A stretch of 64,000 nt of DNA from JAAZMI01 sp964603615 (lineage in GTDB: Bacteria > Bacillota > Dethiobacteria > DTU022 > UBA8154): the NCBI GenBank assembly GCA_964603615.1, contig CAZRVU010000001.1, positions 1 to 64,000 on the forward strand. Reading direction: 5' to 3'. The position numbers and the translations under genes are program-made. Every line of letters starts with the position of its first letter. Positions within the stretch are counted from its first letter, which is position 1. Below the pieces are notes generated by a model. That model was not told where the DNA came from and made no database searches. It was given only the letters and a program-made list of their open reading frames with translations. Below are positions 15,767 through 24,369 of the stretch, piece by piece.

Positions 15767-16606
15767 ATGAGTGCAAAAACGATTAACGGGGAACAGATTG
15801 CCAGAGAAGTGCGTGAGCAACTAAAATCGGCTACGGTTACTTTAAAGAAAAAGGGTGTAATGCCCGGCCTGGCCATTGTGGTACTCGCCAGCCCTGTAGC
15901 CCGCATTCATGTTGCCCGCTTAAAAGAACGAGCTTGCCGGCAACTCGGTATTTATTGCCGGGCCTGTTACTTGCCGGAGAATACTACAGAGGATGAACTG
16001 GAAAAACTGCTAGCCCGTCTGAATACCGCACCGGAGATCCATGGAATAAACATTCACCCCCTGCCGCCGTCTTTTAACCATATGTGTTTTTCTCAATTGG
16101 TAGCCCCGCACAAGGATATTGAAGGCCTTCATTTTTTGAATATGGGTGATTTTTTTAAGGGCGAATACCTGCTGACTCCCTATGTGGCCAAGGGTATTAT
16201 GAAGCTAATCGGTGCAACTGGAGAAAATTTGGCGGGGAAAAGAGCTGTAATTGTCGGGCGCAGCCAGCTTGTTGGAAAACCGGTAGCCTTTTTACTGATG
16301 GAAAAAGGCGTAGCTGTAAGTATCTGCCATACCCGGACAGTGGATTTGGCTTCTTTTACGAGGGAGGCGGATCTACTCATCGTTGCTGCTGGCAAACCTC
16401 GTTTGATCACTGCCGGGATGGTCAAAGCAGGGGCGATTGTCATCGATGTTGGTGACAATCTTATCGGTACGCACCTTACGGGCGATGTGGATTACTGGAA
16501 TGTGAAAAAAATTGCCGGTTGGATAACACCTGTACCGGGAGGTGCCGGCCCGGTAACGATCACCATGTTGTTTGAAAATCTACTGGAGGCGGCACAGGCT
16601 CAATGA
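15767..16606 (+). CDS. Divergent FolD paralogue (copy 3), altered active site
   Basis: FolD family over 279 residues. The NADP-binding half is well kept (GRSQLVGKPVAFLLM, VIDVGDNL, TPVPGGAGPVTITML). The catalytic half is altered: the SYVTSKAK segment reads HVARLKER, losing the Tyr but keeping the Lys, and KDVDGFHP reads KDIEGLHF, changing the Asp to Glu. It may use another one-carbon substrate or be regulatory, which is inference. The start is ATG with ACAGGAGG upstream. The stop overlaps the xseA start (ATGA), so it is translationally coupled to the exonuclease gene. It is separated from copy 2 by 134 bases. Confidence 0.87.
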   Translation: MSAKTINGEQIAREVREQLKSATVTLKKKGVMPGLAIVVLASPVARIHVARLKERACRQLGIYCRACYLPENTTEDELEKLLARLNTAPEIHGINIHPLPPSFNHMCFSQLVAPHKDIEGLHFLNMGDFFKGEYLLTPYVAKGIMKLIGATGENLAGKRAVIVGRSQLVGKPVAFLLMEKGVAVSICHTRTVDLASFTREADLLIVAAGKPRLITAGMVKAGAIVIDVGDNLIGTHLTGDVDYWNVKKIAGWITPVPGGAGPVTITMLFENLLEAAQAQ

Positions 16607-17817
16607 AAGAACAAAGCGTTTATACAGTATCCCAAGTAAACTTTTACCTAAAAGGCCTGCTGTTGCAGGATAATTTACTTCAGTCTATCTCCATCCTTGG
16701 CGAAATTTCCAACTATAAGCTCCACAAACCCTCGGGTCATATCTATTTTACCCTGAAAGACAAAGATAGTATTATCCGTTGTGTTTTTTTCTTGAGCAAA
16801 AACAGGAGGCTGCTATTTGTGCCGGCAGATGGGATGAAAGTCATTGCCAGCGGCAGTATCTCCCTTTATGATAAGAGTGGTTATTACCAGCTTTACGTTG
16901 AAGATTTAAAACCGGAAGGAATTGGTGCTCTTTACCTGGCCTTCGAGCAACTGAAGGCCAAACTCAAAAGCGAAGGGCTTTTTGATGCCGCCAGGAAGAA
17001 GCCTTTGCCGCGCCTGCCGGGTAAGGTGGGGTTGGTTACTTCGCCGACGGGGGCAGCTATCCAGGATTTTTTAACAACTTTGGAAAGAAGGTTTCCTTGT
17101 GTTAGCGTCCTGCTTTATCCCGTGGCCGTTCAGGGCGGGGAGGCTGCCGGTCAGATAATTAATGCCCTTCAGACGCTGGATAGCCTGGGTGATATCGATG
17201 TTTTGGTGCTAACCAGGGGTGGCGGCTCTCTCGAGGAGTTATGGCCTTTTAACGACGAAAGGCTGGCCCGGGTTATTGCAGAGTTAAATACACCCGTCAT
17301 TAGTGCAGTAGGGCACGAAACAGATTTTACCATTGCCGACTTTGTTGCAGATCTTAGAGCTTCAACGCCTACGGCTGCTGCAGAGCTGATGGCCCCGGAA
17401 CAAAAGGAACTCTTGCGATATTTAAGTATGCAAGAACAACGTCTGCTGAATATCTGGCATGGTTTTAAACGAGAAAAAAGAATGATTTTAAAGACATTTT
17501 CCGGCGCTGTTTCGCTAAAGTACCCCCGTGAAAAAATTAACCAAGGTTATCAGCGGGTTGATGAGTTGGGACAACGGCTTGCACAAAACATACAATATCA
17601 TTTAAAATTCAAAAAGACTGCCCTTAGCCACATCGAGGAAAAAATACAAGCTTTAAATCCCAGGCATATTATGGAGCGGGGGTTTGCGTTGATCAGCGAC
17701 GGGCAGAATATGCCGGTTAGCAGTATCAACTCTCTGCAAGAGGGCCAGGATATACACGTTACCTTCCATGACGGGGAGGCCGGTTGTCAGGTGCAAAAGG
17801 TAAAAAGGAAAAATTAG
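16603..17817 (+). CDS. xseA: Exodeoxyribonuclease VII large subunit
   Basis: Nuclease subunit that degrades single-stranded DNA from both ends together with XseB. The N-terminal OB domain (ILGEISNYKLHKPSGHIYFTLKD, about residues 28-50) and the catalytic core (KVGLVTSPTGAAIQDFLTTL near residue 142, LTRGGGSLEELWPFNDE near residue 205, VISAVGHETDFTIADFVADLRASTPTAAAE near residue 230) are textbook. The C-terminal coiled region precedes a small all-beta tail. The ATG overlaps the folD copy 3 stop. xseB follows after 25 bases. Length 404 residues, as expected. Confidence 0.97.
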   Translation: MKEQSVYTVSQVNFYLKGLLLQDNLLQSISILGEISNYKLHKPSGHIYFTLKDKDSIIRCVFFLSKNRRLLFVPADGMKVIASGSISLYDKSGYYQLYVEDLKPEGIGALYLAFEQLKAKLKSEGLFDAARKKPLPRLPGKVGLVTSPTGAAIQDFLTTLERRFPCVSVLLYPVAVQGGEAAGQIINALQTLDSLGDIDVLVLTRGGGSLEELWPFNDERLARVIAELNTPVISAVGHETDFTIADFVADLRASTPTAAAELMAPEQKELLRYLSMQEQRLLNIWHGFKREKRMILKTFSGAVSLKYPREKINQGYQRVDELGQRLAQNIQYHLKFKKTALSHIEEKIQALNPRHIMERGFALISDGQNMPVSSINSLQEGQDIHVTFHDGEAGCQVQKVKRKN

Positions 17818-17842
17818 ACAAGCAACTGAAAGAGGGTTTGAG

Positions 17843-18079
17843 GTGTCTCCAAAAGAAAAAAAGAAATTAAATTTTGAAGATGCTTTACAAAAACTGGAAT
17901 CAATTGTAGAGCAAATGGAAAAAGAGGAACTTCCCCTGGAAAAATTGCTGCAGCATTTGGAAAAAGGGATGGGGCTGATACAACATTGCCGCCAGATGCT
18001 CTCTGAAGCCGAATTTAAGGTAGAAGCGCTGCTGCAAAACAACGAACAGGTTGCCCGGGACGATCTTGAAGAAGAATAA
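17843..18079 (+). CDS. xseB: Exodeoxyribonuclease VII small subunit
   Basis: A 78-residue helical protein that multimerises on the coiled arm of XseA. The family pattern LNFEDALQKLESIVEQMEKEELPLEKLLQHLEKGMGLIQHCRQ is clear. The start is GTG at 17843 with GAGGG about 8 bases upstream. A 190-bp palindromic element fills the gap to ispA, although these genes are usually adjacent or overlapping in Firmicutes. Confidence 0.95.
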   Translation: MSPKEKKKLNFEDALQKLESIVEQMEKEELPLEKLLQHLEKGMGLIQHCRQMLSEAEFKVEALLQNNEQVARDDLEEE

Positions 18080-18120
18080 CGCCCAAAGGCGCTTTTTCCA
18101 TGCGTTTATTAAAACAGGTA

Positions 18121-18310
18121 GTTGTGGATTAGCGACCTGTGAAGCGAGGTAAAGAGTTCACGGTTTAGCGCAGGCCTTGAGGCGTTCCTGCCGACAGGAC
18201 GTTGGCAGCCGGCCATGTGCCCACGGAGGGGCACTTGGCCGGGCAGGACGACTGGGGCCGGAGCTAAACCGTAGAAACTCTCCGAGCTGAACTTGGAGCT
18301 AATCCACAAC
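18121..18310 (+). repeat. 190-bp nested palindromic element, copy 1
   Basis: The ends are perfect 13-bp inverted repeats (GTTGTGGATTAGC / GCTAATCCACAAC). Inside lies a second perfect 10-bp pair (ACGGTTTAGC 18160-18169 / GCTAAACCGT 18263-18272) and a central hairpin (GGCCATGTGCCC ... GGGGCACTTGGCC). The whole element can fold as a long cruciform. The minus strand matches 42193-42354 over most of its length, with blocks such as CTCCAAGTT-AGC, TTCTACGGTTT and GCTCCGGCCCC. It sits between xseB and ispA and is non-coding. Confidence 0.85.
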
Positions 18311-18333
18311 CCACGCCACCTGGGGGGGTTACA

Positions 18334-19251
18334 ATGAACTTTGAACATTTAATGGAAACTAGAAAAGCTTTACTCGATAGGGCTATGGATTATTTCCTGC
18401 CCGCTGAAAAAGAATACCCCCGGGAGATTCACCGGGCGATGCGCTATAGTGTTTTTGCCGGCGGCAAGCGCCTCAGGCCGCTTTTGGTTTTATTTTCAGC
18501 GGAACTATTTACCGCTGATTGGCAAAGGGCGCTTCCGGCGGCTTGTGCGCTGGAATTAATACATACCTATTCCCTCATTCATGATGATTTGCCGGCAATG
18601 GACGATGATGACTACAGAAGGGGGCGCCTTACTTCTCATAAGGTATTTGGAGAAGGCGCAGCCATCTTGGCCGGGGATGCCTTGTTAACCCTGGCTTTTG
18701 AAATATTAGCCGGCTGCTGGGAACAGAAAAACGAATTGTATCATGCCTATTGGGCAAATGTCCGGCCGGAGGTTAAGCTCAAAGCTATTTGGGAATTGGC
18801 TCGCGCGGCAGGAGTTGGAGGGATGGTCGGAGGACAGGCAGTAGATCTTGCTTCGGAAGGAAAAGCGGTTGACGCAGGCACTATGGAATATATTGATACT
18901 CATAAAACGGGGGCGCTGCTTTTGGCTTCTGTACGTTTAGGGGCTCTTTTGGCTGGTGCTGAGGCTAATGAGCTGGACAGGCTCTCTGCTTTTGCCCGCT
19001 TGTTGGGAAGGGCTTTTCAGATTGTCGATGATCTTCTGGATATAGAAGGTGACGAACAAAAAATGGGGAAGGCCAAAGGGAAAGATGTGCAAAGAGAAAA
19101 AGCCAACCTGGTTTCTTTTTATGGTGTGGATGCTGCCAAAAAAAACAGGGATCAATTATTTACGCAAGCCATGCAGGAGCTGTCTTTTTTTGGCGAAGAA
19201 GCTTTCCCCCTGCGGGAGATTACCCGCCTGGCCTTTTACCGGGATTATTAA
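18334..19251 (+). CDS. ispA: Polyprenyl (farnesyl/geranylgeranyl-type) diphosphate synthase
   Basis: Condenses isopentenyl diphosphate with allylic diphosphates to make short-chain prenyl diphosphates. The first Asp-rich motif (DDLPAMDDDDYRRG, near residue 84) and the second (DDLLDIEGD, near residue 232) that bind Mg-diphosphate are intact, as is FAGGKRLRPLL near residue 44. The length of 305 residues is normal. The start is ATG with a GGGGGGG tract upstream. It is immediately followed by the OLE RNA locus, and dxs lies further down, so the isoprenoid genes flank the RNA. Confidence 0.95.
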   Translation: MNFEHLMETRKALLDRAMDYFLPAEKEYPREIHRAMRYSVFAGGKRLRPLLVLFSAELFTADWQRALPAACALELIHTYSLIHDDLPAMDDDDYRRGRLTSHKVFGEGAAILAGDALLTLAFEILAGCWEQKNELYHAYWANVRPEVKLKAIWELARAAGVGGMVGGQAVDLASEGKAVDAGTMEYIDTHKTGALLLASVRLGALLAGAEANELDRLSAFARLLGRAFQIVDDLLDIEGDEQKMGKAKGKDVQREKANLVSFYGVDAAKKNRDQLFTQAMQELSFFGEEAFPLREITRLAFYRDY

Positions 19252-19298
19252 TGCATGAGCGGTTTACCATGGAAACGAAAGGTAACCCCTAATTTTAT

Positions 19299-19327
19299 TT
19301 GAAATAGATATTTAATTCGAGTATAAT
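19299..19327 (+). promoter_or_regulatory. Consensus sigma-A promoter for the OLE RNA
   Basis: TTGAAA (19299-19304), a spacer of exactly 17 bases and TATAAT (19322-19327). It lies between the ispA stop codon and the structured RNA region, giving an expected start near 19334. It would let the RNA be made independently of the upstream operon. Confidence 0.8.
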
Positions 19328-19333
19328 AATAAT

Positions 19334-19917
19334 TAGTTAGTAGTTAATTGATTGGACATAGCGTGGCGCAGTATCCTAGTTGTCACCAGCGTTTTCGAAG
19401 CGGGTGAAAAAACCGCTTTGGGCACAACGATGAAGTTCCTGGTGTTGGCTGCCGAAGCCCAGTCGGGGGTTAATACTGGGAGTTAAGGGGGACGGGGCGA
19501 TCTACAAAGGCATGTAGGCGTTGACCCTGCCCCCGTGGAGACCCAAGTGCGTGGCGTATTACCATAAGGGTAAAGGGTTAGGGCTTGGGCCAGAACCTGT
19601 GTGTGGTCAAAACTGTGCACAGCGTAGCCGGCCTTGCGCGGCTTTGGGGGAGGAAGGCTTGGTCCTTAGGAAACCAAAACCGCAAAAAAGGATAGAAAAC
19701 GTTATGGAGGCATCGGGGAAAACTCCTAGGCTGTTCCCTCTACCCGGGGGAGGCTTTATGGGGATTAAAGTGTGGTCTAAGTGGTAATCCAGCCCTGTTA
19801 GTGGCAACATGGCAGAAATGTTCTGAAAAGGAAACTGCCCCCTGGTAACAGGTGGTGAACATTTGGGAAATCCTGCTGGACCTCAAGCCGCAAAGTTTAC
19901 TCATAAAGTTGCCACCT
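19334..19917 (+). ncRNA. ole: OLE RNA (ornate, large, extremophilic RNA)
   Basis: About 580 non-coding bases rich in G and in local hairpins separate ispA from a small membrane-protein gene and dxs. This is the exact genomic setting described for OLE RNA in Firmicutes, where it forms a membrane complex with OapA. The 3' part, with GGCAACATGGCAGAAATGTT, GGAAACTGCCCCCTGGTAA and GGTGGTGAACATTTGGGAAA, looks highly constrained. The 5' end is set by the promoter at 19299; the 3' end is approximate and may run into or stop before the oapA start. An open frame at 19521-19787 inside it is judged spurious. Covariance search against Rfam RF01071 would settle it. Confidence 0.85.
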
Positions 19918-20547
19918 ATGTCCATAAACAAAAAATTATTTTTGAGAGTGCAAAGAATCTTGGGGGATAACAAAAAAAGGCAAAGACAACAGAGCAAAAG
20001 AAAGAAAACTAGACATTGGGTAATCCTGATAAGTATTTGGACTTTTTTCTTCGCTGTGACTTTAACCTGGGTAACGCGTTTTTTATTACAAAATATGCGT
20101 TCATATCTGATTTCTTTTGTTCTTTTAATCTTGATTATTGCCCTGGGTATTTTTTTTGATTTAATTGGCACGGCGGCTACTGCTGCCGAGGAGACGCCTT
20201 TTCATGCCAAGGCTGCCAAAAAAATCTATGGGGCAAAGAAGGGTATATTTCTGGTACGCCATGCCGATCTGGTGGCAAATTTTTGTAATGATGTGGTTGG
20301 AGATATCAGTGGCATTGTGAGCGGAATTATCGGGGCCATAATCGTAGTCAATCTCGTTCAAAGAAATGCGGGTTTGAATGAAATATTTTTAAGTGTTCTT
20401 TTGGCGGGGATTGTATCTGCTTTAACGGTGGGCGGCAAAGCTTTTGGTAAGTCTTTGGCGATTAACAGGCCAACGGAGCTAGTGTTGTTTGTGGCTCGTT
20501 TTTTGACGACCTTTGAGCGGATTTTTATGAAAAAAAGAAGTTCATAG
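19918..20547 (+). CDS. oapA: OLE-associated protein OapA, membrane protein
   Basis: About 209 residues with a basic N-terminus (KKRQRQQSKRKKTR near residues 18-31), then four hydrophobic segments (about residues 33-55, 62-82, 132-152 and 160-178), and a conserved-looking cytosolic loop AEETPFHAKAAKKIYGAKKGIFLVRHADLVANFC. Position directly behind the OLE RNA and before dxs matches oapA, whose product anchors OLE RNA to the membrane. The start is uncertain: ATG at 19918 has no clear ribosome-binding site, while GTG at 19852 lies inside the RNA's conserved 3' region. I prefer 19918. Confidence 0.8.
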   Translation: MSINKKLFLRVQRILGDNKKRQRQQSKRKKTRHWVILISIWTFFFAVTLTWVTRFLLQNMRSYLISFVLLILIIALGIFFDLIGTAATAAEETPFHAKAAKKIYGAKKGIFLVRHADLVANFCNDVVGDISGIVSGIIGAIIVVNLVQRNAGLNEIFLSVLLAGIVSALTVGGKAFGKSLAINRPTELVLFVARFLTTFERIFMKKRSS

Positions 20548-20591
20548 CATATGGTTTACTTTTATAGATTATTTTTGGAAGCGGTGGTTTT

Positions 20592-22496
20592 TTGAATGTT
20601 ATTCTTAAGAAGATTAACAGCCCTGCGGATTTAAAGAAATTATCATTCGCGGAGCTGCAGCAGTTGGCCGGCGAAATTAGGGAGCTGATGATTGAAGTTA
20701 TATCCCAAAAAGGTGGGCATCTTGCCTCCAGCCTGGGGGTTGTGGAGTTGACTATTGCACTTCACTTTGTTTTTAATGCTCCTTTTGATAAGATTATTTG
20801 GGATGTGGGGCACCAATGTTATGCTCACAAAATATTGACCGGGCGCGGGGAAAGTTTTAAAACAATTCGCTGCTACAAAGGTTTAAGTGGCTTTCCCAAA
20901 AGAGAGGAAAGCCTTTATGATGTTTTTAGCGTAGGGCACAGCAGTACTTCCCTTTCGGCTGCATTGGGTATGGCACGTGGCAGGGATCTACGGAAAGAAA
21001 AGTTTTTTGTGGTCAACGTGATCGGTGATGGTGCTCTCACAGGCGGTATTGCCCTGGAGGCACTCAATAATGCCGGGGAAAAGAAGACGGATCTAATCGT
21101 TATTTTAAATGATAATGAGATGTCGATCAGCGAAAATATTGGCGGCTTGCCTTCCTATCTGGCTAGATTGCGCACAGATCCCAAATATTACCGCCTGAAA
21201 GAAGATCTGGAACAAGTTCTTGAACGCATACCGGCTATTGGTAAAACTGTACTTCGTTCAGCGGAACGGTTGAAGGACAGTTTGAAATATCTGCTAGTGC
21301 CGGGGATGCTTTTTGAAGAGTTGGGCTTTACATATTTGGGGCCGGTTGATGGCCACTCTATCCCCAAGCTCGTGAATTTTTTACGCGAGATTAAAGATGT
21401 GCGCGGGCCTGTTTTGCTACATGTTGTGACTAAAAAAGGTAAAGGTTACCTTCCTGCGGAGAAGAAGCCCCTTCTTTTTCACGGTGTAGGCCCTTTTGAT
21501 AAGAAGACAGGCGCCCCCTTTTCTGCGGGCAAGGATAAACCAACTTATAGCAGGGTATTTAGCTCTGCTTTAGAAAAAATTGCCGAAGAGGATTCTTCCA
21601 TTGTGGCTATTACGGCGGCGATGGCTACGGGGACCGGTTTAGAAAATTTTGCGCAGCGCTGGCCAAAACGTTTTTTTGATGTAGGAATTGCCGAACAACA
21701 TGCTGTAACTATGGCTGCGGGGCTGGCCGTAGAGGGCTTAAAGCCTGTTGTTGCCATTTATAGCACTTTTCTGCAAAGGGCTTACGACCAAATCCTGCAC
21801 GATGTATGCCTGCAAAATCTGCCGGTTGTCTTTGCTGTGGACCGGGCAGGCCTGGTGGGTGAGGATGGAGATACGCACAACGGCCTCTACGATCTAGCTT
21901 ATTTGCGAAATATGCCCAACCTCATTCTCATGGCTCCTGCTAGCGCTGAAGAGTTGACAGCGATGCTCAAAATGGCGTTGAAGATGAAACGCCCGGCGGC
22001 AATCAGGTACCCGCGTGGTTTTGCAGCAGATTCCTTAACAAAGAAAAATGATGAATTAGCGTTCGGCAAAGCCCGGCTTTTAACGGAAGGCCGTGATCTA
22101 CTTATTCTTGCGGTTGGCTCCATGGTTGCACCGGCCCTTAAGGCGCAGGAGCTGCTGTTAAAATTGCAGATTAGAAGTAGCGTGATCAATTCCCGGTTTA
22201 TTCAACCACTGGACAAGGAATTAATTTGTCATTGGGCTAAAAAATGTGGGCGGGTTATTACTGTGGAAGAGCATATCGTTAACGGCGGTTTTGGCAGTGC
22301 AGTTCTGGAAATATTAGCAGATGAGGGCATCCAAGGGGTACACTTGAAACGTTTAGGGTTGCCAGGCCCGTATGCCGGACAGGGAAATAGGGAATTTTTA
22401 TTGGACTTGCATGGCCTTTCGGCAGAGGGGATTGCCCGTGAGGCCGTGAGGCTCTACCGGGTTCAAGAAAAGGTGTACCGGGGGATGCCCCGTTGA
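20592..22496 (+). CDS. dxs: 1-deoxy-D-xylulose-5-phosphate synthase
   Basis: First enzyme of the methylerythritol phosphate pathway: pyruvate plus glyceraldehyde-3-phosphate to DXP, thiamine-diphosphate dependent. Motifs include DVGHQCYAHKILTGR near residue 75, the cofactor motif GDGALTGGIALEALNNAG near residue 144 with NDNEMSI, GPVDGHS near residue 250, and the transketolase-type EQHAVTMAAGLA near residue 375. The length of 634 residues is standard. The start is TTG at 20592 behind GGAAGCGGTGG. It overlaps tlyA by 4 bases. Confidence 0.97.
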   Translation: MNVILKKINSPADLKKLSFAELQQLAGEIRELMIEVISQKGGHLASSLGVVELTIALHFVFNAPFDKIIWDVGHQCYAHKILTGRGESFKTIRCYKGLSGFPKREESLYDVFSVGHSSTSLSAALGMARGRDLRKEKFFVVNVIGDGALTGGIALEALNNAGEKKTDLIVILNDNEMSISENIGGLPSYLARLRTDPKYYRLKEDLEQVLERIPAIGKTVLRSAERLKDSLKYLLVPGMLFEELGFTYLGPVDGHSIPKLVNFLREIKDVRGPVLLHVVTKKGKGYLPAEKKPLLFHGVGPFDKKTGAPFSAGKDKPTYSRVFSSALEKIAEEDSSIVAITAAMATGTGLENFAQRWPKRFFDVGIAEQHAVTMAAGLAVEGLKPVVAIYSTFLQRAYDQILHDVCLQNLPVVFAVDRAGLVGEDGDTHNGLYDLAYLRNMPNLILMAPASAEELTAMLKMALKMKRPAAIRYPRGFAADSLTKKNDELAFGKARLLTEGRDLLILAVGSMVAPALKAQELLLKLQIRSSVINSRFIQPLDKELICHWAKKCGRVITVEEHIVNGGFGSAVLEILADEGIQGVHLKRLGLPGPYAGQGNREFLLDLHGLSAEGIAREAVRLYRVQEKVYRGMPR

Positions 22497-23326
22497 CAGG
22501 CAAAAAAGATAAAAAAAGGCTGGATCTGCTGCTTGTCGAAAAAAACCTCATGGAAACACGCAGCAGGGCCAGGGCAGAAATTATGTCCGGGAACATTTTT
22601 GTAAATGGGGTAAAAAGGGATAAACCCGGTGAAGCTGTTTCCACCCTGGCAAAAATTGAAGTGCGTAAAACTGTAAATCCTTATGTCAGCAGGGGGGGGC
22701 TGAAGCTAGAAAAACCCCTGCATATTTTCAATATAGATCTTACGGGTAAAATCGTTTTAGATATTGGTGCCTCTACAGGTGGTTTTACGCACTGCGCACT
22801 TAAACACGGGGCCCCTAAGGTTTATGCCCTTGATGTGGGCTATGGCCAGCTAGCCTGGAAGCTACGCCAGGAGCCGCGGGTTGTCAATATGGAGCGCTTT
22901 AATGTGCGTCATCTAAAAAGGGAGGATCTGCCGGAACTTCCTCATCTGGTGACCATAGATGTTTCTTTTATTTCCCTAAAATTGGTTTTACCTGTGGTGG
23001 CAGCGTTAAATATTCCGGAAATAATATGCCTTGTTAAACCCCAGTTCGAAACAAAGCCGGCCCAAGTTGGGAAAAAAGGTGTTGTCAAAGACGTTGCTCT
23101 TCACCGTGCTGTTTTAAATAGTATTACAGCAAAGGCAGAAGGGCTGGCTTATCAAACGGCCGGGCTCACTTTTTCACCATTAAAAGGCCCGCGCGGCAAT
23201 TTAGAATTTTTTCTCTACCTGCGGCGCGCAGTGGCTGTAAAACCGGGGGGCAACGGGGCCGGGGTTAAAAATTTACCTATTTTAATTCAAGAGGTAGTTT
23301 CGCAGGCGCATTCTATTTTGGGATAA
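22493..23326 (+). CDS. tlyA: TlyA-family rRNA 2'-O-methyltransferase (S4 + FtsJ domains)
   Basis: An S4 RNA-binding domain at about residues 6-65 (KRLDLLLVEKNLMETRSRARAEI) is followed by a Rossmann methyltransferase domain with VLDIGASTGGFTHCALKHGA near residue 87. The Mycobacterium homologue methylates 16S and 23S rRNA; the Bacillus homologue is YqxC. The start TTG overlaps the dxs stop codon. The location between dxs and the NAD kinase is conserved in Firmicutes. The length of 277 residues is normal. Confidence 0.94.
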   Translation: MTGKKDKKRLDLLLVEKNLMETRSRARAEIMSGNIFVNGVKRDKPGEAVSTLAKIEVRKTVNPYVSRGGLKLEKPLHIFNIDLTGKIVLDIGASTGGFTHCALKHGAPKVYALDVGYGQLAWKLRQEPRVVNMERFNVRHLKREDLPELPHLVTIDVSFISLKLVLPVVAALNIPEIICLVKPQFETKPAQVGKKGVVKDVALHRAVLNSITAKAEGLAYQTAGLTFSPLKGPRGNLEFFLYLRRAVAVKPGGNGAGVKNLPILIQEVVSQAHSILG

Positions 23327-23366
23327 GGCCTTGGCCCGGGATAATGATAGTAAAGGGGATTAGTAA

Positions 23367-24215
23367 ATGCTTAAAGGTATCGGCGTGGTTCCCAACTGGC
23401 AAAAAGAAAGTATGCAAGAGATTATCGAACAAATTAAAAAGTTTTTCAAAAAATATAGCGTGCCTGTATACATTGCTCCGGGGAAGGATCCCCTTTTGCA
23501 TCTGGCCTCGCCAATCAAGGAAATACAGGAATGGCCCCAAAAGACAGATTTAGTGATCGTCTTGGGTGGTGATGGTACTTTTTTAAGGGTTGCCCGGGAG
23601 CTGGCTAATACCGATCTTCCCATGCTGGGTATTAATCTGGGACATAAAGGTTTTTTGGCCGAAATAGAGGTGGAGAAGCTGTCTTTTTCTCTTCAACAAC
23701 TGGTCGACGGTAACTACCGGCTGGAAGAAAGGATGATGTTACAGACTGAAATAATCAGGGAGGGGAAAATGTTTGCTGCCGCGATCTGTTTAAATGATGT
23801 GATTATCTCCAGAGGCCCTTTTTCCAGAATCGTAGAACTGGAAACATATATTAACAACGATTTTTTGGAATGTTACCCCGGTGATGGAGTTATTATTGCC
23901 AGTCCCACTGGTTCTACAGGTTATTCTTTATCTGCCGGCGGGCCTGTTGTCCATCCGGCTTTGAGCGTTCTGGTGGTCACGCCAATTTGTCCCCACCTGC
24001 TTTACCAGCGTTCGGTAATTGTGAATAAAGATGATCTGGTGACAGTAATTATTGCTACAGAAAATGCAGATATATTTTTAACCCTGGATGGGCAGGAGGG
24101 TTTTGCTTTAAATTATAATGATTGTGTCAGGGTTAAAAAGGCCGAATATGCAGCAAAAGTAATCACTTTTGCCGATAGCAACTTTTATAAACTACTGCAT
24201 GATAAACTTATTTAA
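23367..24215 (+). CDS. nadK: NAD(+) kinase
   Basis: Phosphorylates NAD to NADP. The signature GGDGTFLRVAREL sits near residue 67, and the second family motif PTGSTGYSLSAGGP-VHP near residue 180 is intact; the C-terminal DGQ motif is present (LTLDGQEGF). The start is ATG with AAAGGGGA upstream. NADP supply fits with the NADP-linked Nfn and FolD genes upstream in the same gene run. The usual argR/ahrC gene between nadK and recN is absent here. Confidence 0.96.
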   Translation: MLKGIGVVPNWQKESMQEIIEQIKKFFKKYSVPVYIAPGKDPLLHLASPIKEIQEWPQKTDLVIVLGGDGTFLRVARELANTDLPMLGINLGHKGFLAEIEVEKLSFSLQQLVDGNYRLEERMMLQTEIIREGKMFAAAICLNDVIISRGPFSRIVELETYINNDFLECYPGDGVIIASPTGSTGYSLSAGGPVVHPALSVLVVTPICPHLLYQRSVIVNKDDLVTVIIATENADIFLTLDGQEGFALNYNDCVRVKKAEYAAKVITFADSNFYKLLHDKLI

Positions 24216-24220
24216 TTGGT

Positions 24221-24273
24221 AGGAAATTTAGCGAAGGATCCATTATTTACTGCGCCGGAATGGCAAATTTCCT
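24221..24273 (+). other. Inverted repeat in the nadK-recN gap
   Basis: AGGAAATTT (24221-24229) and AAATTTCCT (24265-24273) are perfect 9-bp inverted repeats with a 35-base loop. There is no T-run, so a terminator is unlikely. It lies just before a possible recN promoter and could be an operator or an RNA stem. Confidence 0.4.
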
Positions 24274-24299
24274 CCTGTGATATTTTTATTACTAGACGT

Positions 24300-24327
24300 T
24301 TGTTTTTCCTTATGACACGTTTATTAT
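24300..24327 (+). promoter_or_regulatory. Possible recN promoter
   Basis: TTGTTT (24300-24305), 16 bases, then TATTAT (24322-24327), 43 bases upstream of the recN ATG. The match to sigma-A is moderate. I see no clear LexA box next to it. Confidence 0.35.
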
Positions 24328-24369
24328 ATTCCCTGTAGGTAGTTATGTTGGGTTTGGGGGGGTGCTGCG

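Noticed and set aside
19521..19787. 88-codon forward open frame between ispA and oapA
   Set aside because: It lies wholly inside the structured OLE RNA region, has no ribosome-binding site and reads as low-quality protein.
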